Program-made: the position numbers and the translations under genes
Part shown: piece after piece, positions 9,325 through 19,585 of the stretch
Layout of the letters: each line of letters begins with the position of its first letter
Position numbering within the stretch: position 1 is the first letter of the stretch
Assembly (NCBI RefSeq): GCF_030053425.1
Contig: NZ_JASGBI010000001.1
Location: 1-64,000 of the forward strand
DNA: 64,000 nucleotides
Direction of reading: 5' to 3'
Origin: Lysobacter stagni
GTDB lineage: Bacteria > Pseudomonadota > Gammaproteobacteria > Xanthomonadales > Xanthomonadaceae
The notes under the pieces: model-generated
Databases searched by the model: none
The model's input: the letters and a program-made list of their open reading frames with translations, nothing else
Told to the model about the DNA's origin: nothing

Positions 9325-12300
9325 CTAGCGCCGCGGCACGCCCTCCAGCAGACCGGCCAGCATCGCGCCTGTCACGGGCTTGCGCAGGAAGCCCTGGAAA
9401 CCCGCGGCACGCGCCTGCGGTTCCGCATCGGCATCGGCGCGCGCGGTGATCGCCAGCAACGGTCGCGTGTAACCCTGGCGACGCAGTTGCTGCGCCAGGG
9501 CCAGGCCGTCGAGACCGGGCAGATCCAGGTCCAGCAACGCCGCATCGAACGAACCGGTCGCCACTTCCGCCAACGCCGCCAGGGCGTGCGCGACGTGCGT
9601 GATGCGATGCCCCTGCGCCTTCAGCAATCCGGCGATGACCTCGGCCACGGTGGGATCGTCCTCGACCAGCAGCAGCGACAGCGGCTTTCCGCGCGAGGCC
9701 AGCAGCGATTCACCGCCCGTATGCGGCGCAGGCGCAGCCGAGGGCTTCAGTGGCAGGTCGACGATGAAGCGCGCACCGGCGCCGGGTGCGCTTTCCACCC
9801 GGATGTTGCCGCCCATCGCGATGGTCAGCTCCTGGCAGATCGCCAGCCCCAGTCCGCTGCCGCCGTAACGCGCCGTGGTGCGCGCGCCCTCGGCCTGCTC
9901 GAAACGGCGGAACAGCCGCGCCTGCTGTTCTTCGTTGAGCCCGGGACCGGTGTCCTCGACTTCCAGGCGCACACCGCCCTCTTCGAGCGCGGACGCACGC
10001 AGCAGGACTCCGCCCTGCTCGGTGAACTTGATCGCGTTGCCCAGCAGATTGAGCAGGATCTGGCACACGCGGCTGCCATCGCCGCGCAGGCCTGACGGTG
10101 TATCCGGCGCCACGTCGACGCGGAAGGCGAGACCGCGGTGGCGCGCAAGCGGCGCCATCAGCGAAGCAGCTTCGTCCACCATGGCGTGCACGTCGAAGGG
10201 CGCATCGGCCAGTTCGAGCTTGCCCGACTCGATGCGTGCCAGATCCAGCGCGTCGTTCACCAGGCGCAACAGATGGCGCCCCGCGCGGCGGATCGATTCG
10301 ACATACCCGCGCTGGCTGGCGTCCAGCGGCGTGTCCAGAAGCAGTTCGCTCATGCCGAGCACGCCGGTCATGGGCGTGCGCACTTCGTGGCCCAGCGTGG
10401 CCAGGAAACGGGTCTTGGCGAGGGACGCTTCCTTGGCGACCTCACGCTCGTGCTCGGCCAGTTGCCACGCATGACGGCGCTTGAGCCGGCGACGGTAACC
10501 ATCGGCCAACCACCAAGCCAGCAGCACCGCGATACCGAAGAAACCGGCCACTGCCGCCCATGTCTGCCACCACAACGGAGCGACGGTGAACGCCACGGTC
10601 TGCGGCGGCGACCACACGTGGTCGGCGGTGCGCGCCATCACCTGCAACCGATACTGGCCAGGGGCCAGGCGCGAGAAGATTCGCTCGCCCGCGGAATGCG
10701 ATTCCACCCAGTCGGTGTCGTAACCGGCAAGGCGGAAGCGATAGACGTGGTTGTGCGCATCGTTGAACGACAGCAGGCGCGCGGCAATTCGCAGTTCGCG
10801 ATCGTCCGGTTCGATCTCGAACGGACGCGCGGGATCGAAGGCCACGCGGCTGTCGCCACGGCGCACGTCGATGCTCTCCACGACCACGCGCGGCGGCTGC
10901 GCGTCGGGGCGCACCTGCGATGGATCGAACATCACCAGGCCTTCGGGCGAGCCGGCCAGCATGAGGTTGTCGCTCCGGCGCACGCGCGGCTGCGCGTCGA
11001 ACTCCTGGCTCGGCAGACCGTCGCTGACGCCGTACACGCGTGTGGTCCGATGGACCGGATCCACTCGCATGAGACCGCGCACCGTCGTCAGCCAGGGCAC
11101 GCTCGATGCGTCGATGGCGATGCCGCTGGGGGCCAGCAGCGGGATGCCATCGCTGCCCGACAGGCGCTGGTCGCGCTGCAGCGCGGCGCCATCCCAGCGA
11201 AACACGTCCACGCTGCCCAACCGGGCCAGCCATACGCGGCCGCGCGGACCGATCGCGAAGGCGTACACACGCTCGACGCCGGCACCGGGCACGGGCTCGA
11301 AGCGCCCGGCACTTTCGTTCCAGCGCGACAGCCCCTGCGACCCGGCGATCCACACGTTTCCGTCGCGACCGGTCCCCACCTGCTCGACGAAGACATCGTG
11401 CGGGAGGCCGTTGGCACCGGCGCGAAGCGTGGCGCGCACGCGCCCGTCCGTCGCACGGCGCTGCACGGTGCCGTCTTCGGTGGCCAGCCACACATCGCCG
11501 TCGACGGACTGCGCCAGGCGGCTTTCGCCCGCGAGCGATGCGTCCGCGCCGCTTTGCTCGTTCCAGCGTCGCACGTGCCCGGTGGCGGGCTCCACGCGCG
11601 CCACGCCATCGCGGTAGGTGACCCAGACCGCGCCGGTGGCGTCCTCGAGCACGTCGTCCAGGACCAGGCCCTGTCCGACATCGCGCGCCACATGCGTGAC
11701 CGTGCCGCTGTCCGGGTGGAGCCGGTCGAGCACGCCACCGGTGCCGACCAGCCACATCGTGCCGTCATGCGACGGCGCGATGCTGGCGACGTTGGCATTG
11801 CCCAGCGACCCCGGATCGTCGAGCCGCCGGGAAAGCACCGCGAACTGCCGCCACTGGCGCGGCAGGTACCACAACCCGTTGCCGCTGCTGGCGAACCACA
11901 GGCCGCCTTCGCGGTCCTCCAGCGCGGCGATCCACGACGGCCGCACCATGCCCTGCGCAGCGCCGCTGTACAGCGGCACCACGCTCATCCGCCCCGCGTT
12001 GTCGCGTCCCAGGCCCTGCGGAACGTCGAACCAGTAGGTGCCGCCACGGTCATGCAGGAGCACGTGCAGGATGGTGTCTGTCAGGCCCTCGTCCCGCCAG
12101 GGCATGGCCGCGTACTGCCCGTCCGGGCGGCGCACGCCGACGCCACGCGGCGTGGCGAACCACAACGTGCCGTCGCGTTCGGCGGTGATGCCGTTGATGA
12201 GCGTGGAGGCCAGCGCGTCATCGGGAGCGCGCTCGAAGTCGCGTCCGGTCCAGCGCGCGATGCCGCCCTTGGTGCCGATCCACAACGTGCCGTCGGACGC

Positions 12301-12843
12301 GACCGCCAGTTGCGACACCTCCGCATCCGGCAAGCTGCGCGGGTCGCCCTCGCGTGGCATGAAGCGCGTCACCTTGCCGTCCGGATCGAGCCGGTGCAGT
12401 CCGCCGAACGGCGTGCCGAACCAGACCGCGCCATCGGGCGTGGAGGTCACGCACCAGATGATGTCGTCGCCCATCGCGGGCGTGTTGCCGCGGTTGTGGT
12501 AACGCAGGCGCTTGCGATCGCGGTCGAGCATCGCCAGCCCTGCCTTGGTGGCGATCCATACGCGGTCGGCCGCGTCGACGTGCACGGCCCAGACGAAGCT
12601 GTCGCGCAGGCCCTGCTCGGCGCGCCACACACGGAAGGCCTTGCCGTCGTAACGCGCCAGGCCATCGCTGGTGGCGATCCACAGGTACCCGTTGCGGTCT
12701 TCGGAGATGCCGTTGATCCGGTTGGACGGCAAGCCGTCGGCCACGGTGATCTGGCGCGGTCGCGGGGTCTCCGGAAGCTCGGCATGGACCGGCCACGACA
12801 CCGCGAACGTCAGCAGCAATCCCCAGAGTCCCTTGAACAACAT
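9325..12843 (-). CDS. Hybrid histidine kinase with two-component propeller sensor
   Basis: This 1172-residue hybrid sensor kinase starts at the ATG at 12843, which gives a clean signal peptide (MLFKGLWGLLLTFAVSWPVHA). About 14 Reg_prop-like repeats (each ...G.LWIAT..GLAR...) form two periplasmic beta-propellers, then a Y_Y_Y domain ends in the TVAPLWWQTW..A transmembrane segment. The HisKA H-box is FLATLGHEVRTPMTGVLG, followed by an HATPase with N, G1 and G2 boxes, then a C-terminal receiver with DLDLPGLDG. No DNA-binding domain is fused, unlike Bacteroidetes hybrid systems, so a separate phosphotransfer partner and regulator would be needed. Position beside a TBDR suggests it senses the receptor's nutrient. 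Confidence 0.93.
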   Translation of the reverse strand: MLFKGLWGLLLTFAVSWPVHAELPETPRPRQITVADGLPSNRINGISEDRNGYLWIATSDGLARYDGKAFRVWRAEQGLRDSFVWAVHVDAADRVWIATKAGLAMLDRDRKRLRYHNRGNTPAMGDDIIWCVTSTPDGAVWFGTPFGGLHRLDPDGKVTRFMPREGDPRSLPDAEVSQLAVASDGTLWIGTKGGIARWTGRDFERAPDDALASTLINGITAERDGTLWFATPRGVGVRRPDGQYAAMPWRDEGLTDTILHVLLHDRGGTYWFDVPQGLGRDNAGRMSVVPLYSGAAQGMVRPSWIAALEDREGGLWFASSGNGLWYLPRQWRQFAVLSRRLDDPGSLGNANVASIAPSHDGTMWLVGTGGVLDRLHPDSGTVTHVARDVGQGLVLDDVLEDATGAVWVTYRDGVARVEPATGHVRRWNEQSGADASLAGESRLAQSVDGDVWLATEDGTVQRRATDGRVRATLRAGANGLPHDVFVEQVGTGRDGNVWIAGSQGLSRWNESAGRFEPVPGAGVERVYAFAIGPRGRVWLARLGSVDVFRWDGAALQRDQRLSGSDGIPLLAPSGIAIDASSVPWLTTVRGLMRVDPVHRTTRVYGVSDGLPSQEFDAQPRVRRSDNLMLAGSPEGLVMFDPSQVRPDAQPPRVVVESIDVRRGDSRVAFDPARPFEIEPDDRELRIAARLLSFNDAHNHVYRFRLAGYDTDWVESHSAGERIFSRLAPGQYRLQVMARTADHVWSPPQTVAFTVAPLWWQTWAAVAGFFGIAVLLAWWLADGYRRRLKRRHAWQLAEHEREVAKEASLAKTRFLATLGHEVRTPMTGVLGMSELLLDTPLDASQRGYVESIRRAGRHLLRLVNDALDLARIESGKLELADAPFDVHAMVDEAASLMAPLARHRGLAFRVDVAPDTPSGLRGDGSRVCQILLNLLGNAIKFTEQGGVLLRASALEEGGVRLEVEDTGPGLNEEQQARLFRRFEQAEGARTTARYGGSGLGLAICQELTIAMGGNIRVESAPGAGARFIVDLPLKPSAAPAPHTGGESLLASRGKPLSLLLVEDDPTVAEVIAGLLKAQGHRITHVAHALAALAEVATGSFDAALLDLDLPGLDGLALAQQLRRQGYTRPLLAITARADADAEPQARAAGFQGFLRKPVTGAMLAGLLEGVPRR

Positions 12844-12980
12844 CGCGATCCGTACGTTGCGTCCCCGCGCTAGGCTCGGCCAATGCGCCCGGGTTGGCAA
12901 GCCCGTGACGGGCCTGGCCGGTCGTCGCGTGCAACGGTTCGTTACGCCGATATCGCCTGCCGCGTTCACCCGGCTGTGCC

Positions 12981-12986
12981 TAGAAT
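12981..12986 (+). promoter_or_regulatory. Candidate -10 for the YceI operon
   Basis: TAGAAT lies 30 nt before the ATG at 13017, in the 173-nt divergent region shared with the sensor kinase. CAAGGAG at 13003-13009 is the ribosome site. No matching -35 was identified. Confidence 0.35.
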
Positions 12987-13016
12987 CCCCATCGTCCCCA
13001 TTCAAGGAGCCGCCGC

Positions 13017-13748
13017 ATGCCGCTCGCCCGCCCCGCATCCGCGGCCGGCCGCGTTCCCAGGCGTTCCTTCGCGGGGATCGCGCTGGCGCTGGCGCCGTTG
13101 TGCGCGTCCGCTGCGGGACCTGACACCTATTCCCTGGATCCGGTCCACACGCGCGTGCTGTTCGCCATCGAGCACGCCGGGTTCTCCAAGGCGCTGGGCA
13201 CGGTGTCCGGCAGCACCGGCACCCTGGTCTTCGATCGCGACGACTGGCGCAGCGCGCGCCTGGACGTGCGCGTGCCGCTGGAGCGCCTGGACCTGGGCGA
13301 TGCGAAATGGAATCAGGCCGCGCTCGCGTCGAACCTGCTCGATGCCAAGCGCCATCCCGACGTGCATTTCGTGTCGACTTCCGTCGAGCCCGGCGAAGCG
13401 GACCACGCCCGGGTGTGCGGCGACCTGACCCTGCGCGGCGTGACGAAACCGGTGTGCATGGACGTCACGCTCAACGCGCTCAAGCGCCATCCGCTGCCCC
13501 CGTTCCGGCGCACCGCCGGATTCTCCGCGACGGCCACGCTGAGCCGCGCCGAGTTCGGCATGGATGCGTGGAAGAACGTGATCGGCGATACCGTCGAGCT
13601 GCGCATCGAGGCCGAAGCCACGCGTGCGCACGACGATGCCGCCGCGCCCGAAGGCACGACGACGCCTGCGCCGGCCGATGCCACGCCGCCGCCGCAACAG
13701 AACGAACCCCAACCTCAACCCGAACCCGAACCCGAACCGACACCATGA
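13017..13748 (+). CDS. YceI-family periplasmic lipid-binding protein with Pro/Glu tail
   Basis: YceI-like lipocalin-fold proteins bind polyisoprenoids or related lipids in the periplasm. This 243-residue example has a twin-Arg-free signal ending near CASAAG. The fold core starts DTYSLDPVHTRVLFAIEHAGFSK, and a CGDLTLRGVTKPVCMDV segment follows, with two cysteines able to bridge. After residue 205 the protein has an unusual tail of alternating Pro, Glu, Gln and Thr (PQPEPEPEPTP), encoded by repeated CCGAAC hexamers. The stop overlaps the cytochrome b561 ATG (ATGA). The operon with b561 and a second YceI is a known arrangement. Confidence 0.88.
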   Translation: MPLARPASAAGRVPRRSFAGIALALAPLCASAAGPDTYSLDPVHTRVLFAIEHAGFSKALGTVSGSTGTLVFDRDDWRSARLDVRVPLERLDLGDAKWNQAALASNLLDAKRHPDVHFVSTSVEPGEADHARVCGDLTLRGVTKPVCMDVTLNALKRHPLPPFRRTAGFSATATLSRAEFGMDAWKNVIGDTVELRIEAEATRAHDDAAAPEGTTTPAPADATPPPQQNEPQPQPEPEPEPTP

Positions 13749-14329
13749 TCCTGAAGAACACCGACGACCGCTGGGGCACCGTCAGCCAGTTCCTGCACTG
13801 GCTGATCATGGTGCTGATCCTCGCGCTGGGCGTGGTCGGCCTGGTGATGGTGGAGTTGCCCAAGTCACCCCGCTGGTTCTGGGTGTACGACCTGCACAAG
13901 TCCATCGGGCTGAGCGTGATCGCGCTGGTCGCGCTGCGCCTGGCGTGGCGCCTGTTCGCCGGCACGCCGCGGCCGGTGGCCGGTACGCCGCACTGGCAGG
14001 AACGCATCGCCTCGATCACGCACTGGATGCTGTACGCGCTGATGTTCGCCGTGCCGCTGTCGGGCTGGTTGTACGACTCGGTCAGCGGCCTGCGTCCGCT
14101 GCGGTGGTTCTGGCTGTTCAAGGTGCCCAAGCTCGCCGACCCGAGCCAGTCGCTGAAACCGCTGGTGCGCGACGCGCACGAATGGCTGTTCTGGGCGCTG
14201 ATCGCGCTGGTGCTGGTGCACGCCGCCGCCGCGTTCTATCACCACGCGGTCCAGCGCGATGCCACGCTGACCCGCATGCTGCCGCGCCGACGCGGCACGC
14301 CATCTTCCCCCGCTTCGGAGATCCCCTGA
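13745..14329 (+). CDS. Cytochrome b561 family protein
   Basis: This 194-residue membrane protein has four transmembrane segments and the di-haem ligand histidines typical of bacterial cytochrome b561: FLHWLIM (helix 1), YDLHKSIGLS (helix 2), SITHWMLY (helix 3), and a final helix ending AAAFYHHAV. Such proteins move electrons across the inner membrane, often from ubiquinol. Both ends overlap the flanking YceI genes, so all three are translationally coupled and probably work together on a quinone- or isoprenoid-linked task. The start used is the ATG in the ATGA overlap at 13745. Confidence 0.92.
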   Translation: MILKNTDDRWGTVSQFLHWLIMVLILALGVVGLVMVELPKSPRWFWVYDLHKSIGLSVIALVALRLAWRLFAGTPRPVAGTPHWQERIASITHWMLYALMFAVPLSGWLYDSVSGLRPLRWFWLFKVPKLADPSQSLKPLVRDAHEWLFWALIALVLVHAAAAFYHHAVQRDATLTRMLPRRRGTPSSPASEIP

Positions 14330-14889
14330 TGCCCCGCCCGTATTCCGTCTTCGCGACCGCCCTGGTCGCCGCCCTCTGCGCAACGCCCGCGTTCGCCGCC
14401 GACTACGTGCAGGCGGCCGGCTCCAGCCTCGTCTTCGCCAGCAAGTACGAAGGCGAAGCGTTCACCGGCAAATTTCCCAGCTTCAGCACGAAGCTCAGCT
14501 TCGATCCCAAGCAGCTGGCCGCCTCGAAGCTGGACGTGACCATTCCGCTGGCCGGCGTGACGACCGCCAACGACGACCGCGACGAATCGCTCAAGGGCAG
14601 TGACTTCTTCGCGATCGCCAAGTTTCCGCAGGCGCGCTTCACGTCCACGAAGTTCCGCAGCCTGGGCGGCAACCAGTACGCCGCGGACGGCACGCTGAGC
14701 CTGCGTGGCGCAAGCAAACCGGTGACGCTCACCTTCACCTGGACGCCGGGCGCGCAACCGGTGCTGAACGGAAAGGCGACCGTGAAGCGTCTGGACTTCG
14801 GCGTGGGCACGGGCGACTGGGCCGACACCGCGCTCATTCCGAACGAGGTGGCGGTGAGCACGAAGGTGGTGTTCGCACCGGCGAAGTAA
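14329..14889 (+). CDS. YceI-family periplasmic protein (second copy)
   Basis: This is a 186-residue YceI protein with a signal peptide ending AFA-ADYV. The fold includes GSSLVFASKYEGEAFTGKF, then PQARFTSTKFR and LSLRGASKPVTLTF. It ends TKVVFAPAK, the normal family end. Its start codon shares a base with the b561 stop (TGATG). It differs from the first YceI in lacking the Pro/Glu tail, so the two may bind different ligands or partners. A 10-bp hairpin follows the stop. Confidence 0.9.
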   Translation: MPRPYSVFATALVAALCATPAFAADYVQAAGSSLVFASKYEGEAFTGKFPSFSTKLSFDPKQLAASKLDVTIPLAGVTTANDDRDESLKGSDFFAIAKFPQARFTSTKFRSLGGNQYAADGTLSLRGASKPVTLTFTWTPGAQPVLNGKATVKRLDFGVGTGDWADTALIPNEVAVSTKVVFAPAK

Positions 14890-14909
14890 GACGCCGTCGT
14901 TTTCGCCCT

Positions 14910-14933
14910 GAACGGAGCCGCAAGGCTCCGTTC
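14910..14933 (+). terminator. Terminator-like hairpin after the YceI operon
   Basis: A perfect 10-bp stem (14910-14919 with 14924-14933) closes a GCAA tetraloop. There is no downstream T-run, so it may be factor-assisted or stabilise the mRNA 3' end. Confidence 0.55.
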
Positions 14934-15029
14934 GCGCATGCGCGCTGCCGTGCGTGGATTTACGCGCACACCACGCAATGATTACACCAGGCGTGCGTTG
15001 ATGCGGTCGTCCCTCACGGGAGCGCAACG

Positions 15030-15182
15030 ATGATCCGCAAGCTGTCCACCGGTGAATACCGCCTGTACTCGCGCAAGAAGGACCCGCGTACCGGAAAACG
15101 GCGCAACCTGGGCACCTTCCGCACCCGCGCGGCGGCGGAGAAGCATGAACGCGAGGTGCAGTACTTCAAGCGTCACGGCTGA
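15030..15182 (+). CDS. 50-residue basic protein, function unknown
   Basis: The ATG at 15030 is followed by 50 codons and TGA. CACGGGAG (15015-15022) gives a Shine-Dalgarno-like sequence 7 nt upstream. The product is very basic, opens MIRKLSTGEYRLYSRKK, and carries GKRRNLGTFRTRAAAEKHE, which resembles the beta-sheet arm or AP2-like N-terminal DNA-binding module of tyrosine integrases, here stand-alone. I recall near-identical small proteins in other proteobacteria, so it is likely a real gene that length cut-offs miss. A role in nucleic-acid binding is inference. Confidence 0.7.
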   Translation: MIRKLSTGEYRLYSRKKDPRTGKRRNLGTFRTRAAAEKHEREVQYFKRHG

Positions 15183-15206
15183 ACGCCGCAATCGCGAACG
15201 CCCGGA

Positions 15207-15467
15207 TCAGCGTGCCAGGAAGCGCAGCACGCCCTCGGCGTCGAACGGCCAGTCCAGCTCGACGCCGCGCGTCTCGTCGCGCAGCACGGGCACGCGAATG
15301 CCATAGCGCGCTTCGAGCGCATCGTTGTCGTCGATGAAGACGCTTTCGAACTCCGGCGCGCGCGCATGGGCGAGCACGTCCAGCGCGAGATCGCACAAAT
15401 GGCAGTCGTCGCGCTGGAACAGCGTCAGTGCAGGTGCCACGGCGGGTATGGAGTCGTCCATCTGCAT
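15207..15467 (-). CDS. Glutaredoxin-family protein
   Basis: The product is 86 residues from the ATG at 15467 (or 84 from 15461). A thioredoxin-fold strand [16 protein letters not shown] carries the CHLC redox pair, and a cis-Pro is in [17 protein letters not shown] ends the fold. Such short glutaredoxin-like proteins reduce disulfides. It is divergent from sdaA. No Shine-Dalgarno sequence separates the two possible starts, and longer upstream open frame is rejected because it runs into the sdaA promoter region. Confidence 0.82.
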   Translation of the reverse strand: MQMDDSIPAVAPALTLFQRDDCHLCDLALDVLAHARAPEFESVFIDDNDALEARYGIRVPVLRDETRGVELDWPFDAEGVLRFLAR

Positions 15468-15565
15468 GCGGCACGGTATGGCGGGGCGGGCCCGACGGGG
15501 CGCGTAGAATACCGGGATTCCCGGCGCACCCGTCGTGCGCACGCTGTCCACTTCCGGAGCCGTAC

Positions 15566-16963
<1,398 letters not shown>

Positions 16964-17098
16964 TTCCTGCCGCCGGCGAACCTGAATGCGCCCTCCCGTC
17001 GGTCCGGCCGGTTTCATCAACACATCGCCCTAAAGTTCCGCGCGCGCCTGCCGATAGACCCTAGGCCATAGGTCTGCTTCTCTGGGGAGGGGGGCGGC

Positions 17099-19492
17099 AT
17101 GCAGGGTTCTTACGACTACAGGGCGGTGGTCCTGTCGTTTCTCATCGCGTGGTTCGCCGCGTTCGTCGCGATCCAGCTGGTCGGCCGCGTACGCGGTGCC
17201 ACGACGCGTCAGGCCACGACCTGGATCTGGGCCGGCGGCATCGCGTTCGGCCTGGGCATCTGGTCCATGCACTTCATGGGCATGCTGGCCTTCCGCCTGC
17301 CCGTGCCGATGCTCTACGACGTGCACATGACGGCGCTGTCGGTGCTGCCGGCCGTGCTGTCCTCGGTGCTGGCCCTGTACGTGGCCGGCAGGCTGCGTCG
17401 CAGCTTCGCGCAGTTGCTGCTGTCGGCCATGTTCATGGGGCTGGGCATCTGTGCCATGCACTACCTGGGCATGAACGCCATCACCTTCACCCCCAGCGAA
17501 ACCTACTCACCGTTCTGGGTGGTGGCATCGGTGGTGGTGGCCATCGCCGTGTCGCTGGTGGCGCTGCACCTGCTCACCCGGTTCTCATGGGTGGAAAGCG
17601 AACCGCGCTTCGGCGTGCAGATCGCCGCCTCGGCGCTGATGGCGCTGGGCGTGTGCGGCATGCACTACACCGGCATGGCGGCATTGCAGGTGGGCCCGGA
17701 CACCTTCTGCCTGACCCGCGCCGGCGCCGTACCGGGCGAGCAGCTCAGCCTGGTGATCGTGAGCATCGCGCTGCTGTACCTGGCGGCCATCACCATCGGC
17801 TCGCAGCGCGACCTCCACGCCAGTGAGCAGCGCTTCCGCGCGCTGGTGGACGGCGCACCCAACGCGATGGTGATCTTCGGCCCGGACGAGCGCATCTCGC
17901 TGGCCAACGTGGAAGCCGAACGCATGCTGGGTTACGGCCGCGGCGGGCTGGTGGGGAAGTCGGTGGACGAACTGCTGCCCGAACGCGTGGTACCGCGCGA
18001 TCCGGAAGCGCGGGAACGCTTCCTCATGGTGCCGCGCCAGATCCAGCTGGGCGGCGGGCGCGATCTGCATTGCCGTCGCCGCGATGGCGTCGAGATCCCC
18101 ATCGCCGTCGGCCTGAGCCCACTGACCGTGCTGGGTCGGCGCGTGGTCATCGCCTCGATCATGGACCTGACCGAACGCAAGGAAGCGCAGGCGCGCATCG
18201 AACGCCTGGCCTACTTCGATGCGCTCACCGGCCTGCCCAACCGCAGCAGCTTCGAGAACCGGCTGGCGGAAATGCTGGGCGAATCCGGCGGCGACGGCTT
18301 CGGCCTGATCTTCGCCGACCTGGACGGTTTCAAGGAGATCAACGATTCGCTGGGACACAGCGCCGGCGATCGCGTGCTCACGCAGATCGCGCACCGCCTT
18401 CGCGAAGGAGTGGGCGAACGCGGTGAAGTGTTCCGCTTCGGCGGCGACGAATTCATCATCCTGCTGCCTGACGGCTCGCCCACGCGCGACGCGGGCATCG
18501 CCGAAGAACTCATCCGTCGCATCGCGGTGCCGATCTGGATGGAAAGCAAGCAGCTGGGCGTGACGCTCAGCCTGGGCAGCGTGCGACATCCCGAACACGG
18601 TCGCGAGATGGATGGCCTGGTCAAGCGTGCCGACATCGCGCTCTACCAGGCCAAGAGTGCCGGCAAGAACGTGCACCTGTGCTTCCGTGCCGACATGGAG
18701 GAATCCGTGACACGGCGCTTCACGCTGCTCAATGATCTGCGCAGCGCGCAGGAGCTGGGCCAGCTCGCCCTGCTCTACCAGCCGATCATCGAACTGCGCA
18801 CGCGACGCATCATCGGCGCCGAAGCGCTCGTGTACTGGAACCATCCGCAGCACGGGCGCATCACACCGGCCACCTTCATTCCGGTGGCGGAAGAACACGG
18901 ACTGATCGAATCGCTGGGCGAATGGGTGCTGGAGGAAGCCGTACGCCAGTCCGCGGGCTGGCGTGCGCGCGGCCTGCCACCGCTGCGCCTGGCGGTGAAC
19001 GTGTCGTGCGCGCAGTTCCGCGACGCCAACCGCCTGCGCAACGCGGTCGATCGCGTGCTGCGCCGTCACGGCTATCCGGCCGACGGGCTGGAGCTGGAGA
19101 TCACCGAACGCCAGATCATGCGCGATCCGGAGAGCAGCATCGCGACGATGAAGGCGCTGTCGGAGCTGGGCGTGGCGATGTCGCTGGACGATTTCGGCAC
19201 GGGCTATTCCAGCCTCGGCCACCTGCGCGACTTCCCGCTGCGCAAGCTGAAGATCGACCAGAGCTTCACCGAACAGATCGATCGCGACGCACCGGGCCGG
19301 GCCATCGTCCGTGCCGTGGTCGAGCTGGGCCGCAACCTGGGCATGCAGGTGGTGGCCGAGGGCGTGGAGCGCGAGGCCCAGATGGGTCCATTGCTCGCCA
19401 GCGAATGCGCGCAGGCGCAGGGCTTCCTGTTCGGCGCGCCGATGCCCGCGGCGGAATTCGAACGCCGGCTGCTGCGACCAATGACGGTCTGA
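17099..19492 (+). CDS. MHYT-PAS-GGDEF-EAL c-di-GMP signalling protein
   Basis: This 797-residue membrane protein combines a seven-helix MHYT sensor (residues 1-235; MHF, MHY, MHY motifs) proposed to bind copper and sense O2, CO or NO, a PAS domain (about 241-345), GGDEF (360-525) and EAL (545-790). GGDEF is intact at 448-452, but the inhibitory RxxD site is absent (GxxG). The EAL domain keeps E575, NVS, the DDFGTGYSS pair, KID and AEGVE, but the arginine of the ExLxR motif is Tyr579. Diguanylate cyclase activity is likely; phosphodiesterase activity is uncertain. A strong GGGGAGGGG ribosome site precedes the ATG. Confidence 0.95.
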   Translation: MQGSYDYRAVVLSFLIAWFAAFVAIQLVGRVRGATTRQATTWIWAGGIAFGLGIWSMHFMGMLAFRLPVPMLYDVHMTALSVLPAVLSSVLALYVAGRLRRSFAQLLLSAMFMGLGICAMHYLGMNAITFTPSETYSPFWVVASVVVAIAVSLVALHLLTRFSWVESEPRFGVQIAASALMALGVCGMHYTGMAALQVGPDTFCLTRAGAVPGEQLSLVIVSIALLYLAAITIGSQRDLHASEQRFRALVDGAPNAMVIFGPDERISLANVEAERMLGYGRGGLVGKSVDELLPERVVPRDPEARERFLMVPRQIQLGGGRDLHCRRRDGVEIPIAVGLSPLTVLGRRVVIASIMDLTERKEAQARIERLAYFDALTGLPNRSSFENRLAEMLGESGGDGFGLIFADLDGFKEINDSLGHSAGDRVLTQIAHRLREGVGERGEVFRFGGDEFIILLPDGSPTRDAGIAEELIRRIAVPIWMESKQLGVTLSLGSVRHPEHGREMDGLVKRADIALYQAKSAGKNVHLCFRADMEESVTRRFTLLNDLRSAQELGQLALLYQPIIELRTRRIIGAEALVYWNHPQHGRITPATFIPVAEEHGLIESLGEWVLEEAVRQSAGWRARGLPPLRLAVNVSCAQFRDANRLRNAVDRVLRRHGYPADGLELEITERQIMRDPESSIATMKALSELGVAMSLDDFGTGYSSLGHLRDFPLRKLKIDQSFTEQIDRDAPGRAIVRAVVELGRNLGMQVVAEGVEREAQMGPLLASECAQAQGFLFGAPMPAAEFERRLLRPMTV

Positions 19493-19585
19493 CACCGCCC
19501 GACGGGCGGCGGGACGGCGGCGTCCTCATGCCGCCTACGCACGGCGGTGTTTACCATCCGGCCAGGCCCGCCGGAGCGATCGCCC

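Noticed and set aside
10138..12873. 911-codon plus-strand frame
   Set aside because: Antisense shadow of the sensor kinase; rich in Arg, His and Ala with no family.
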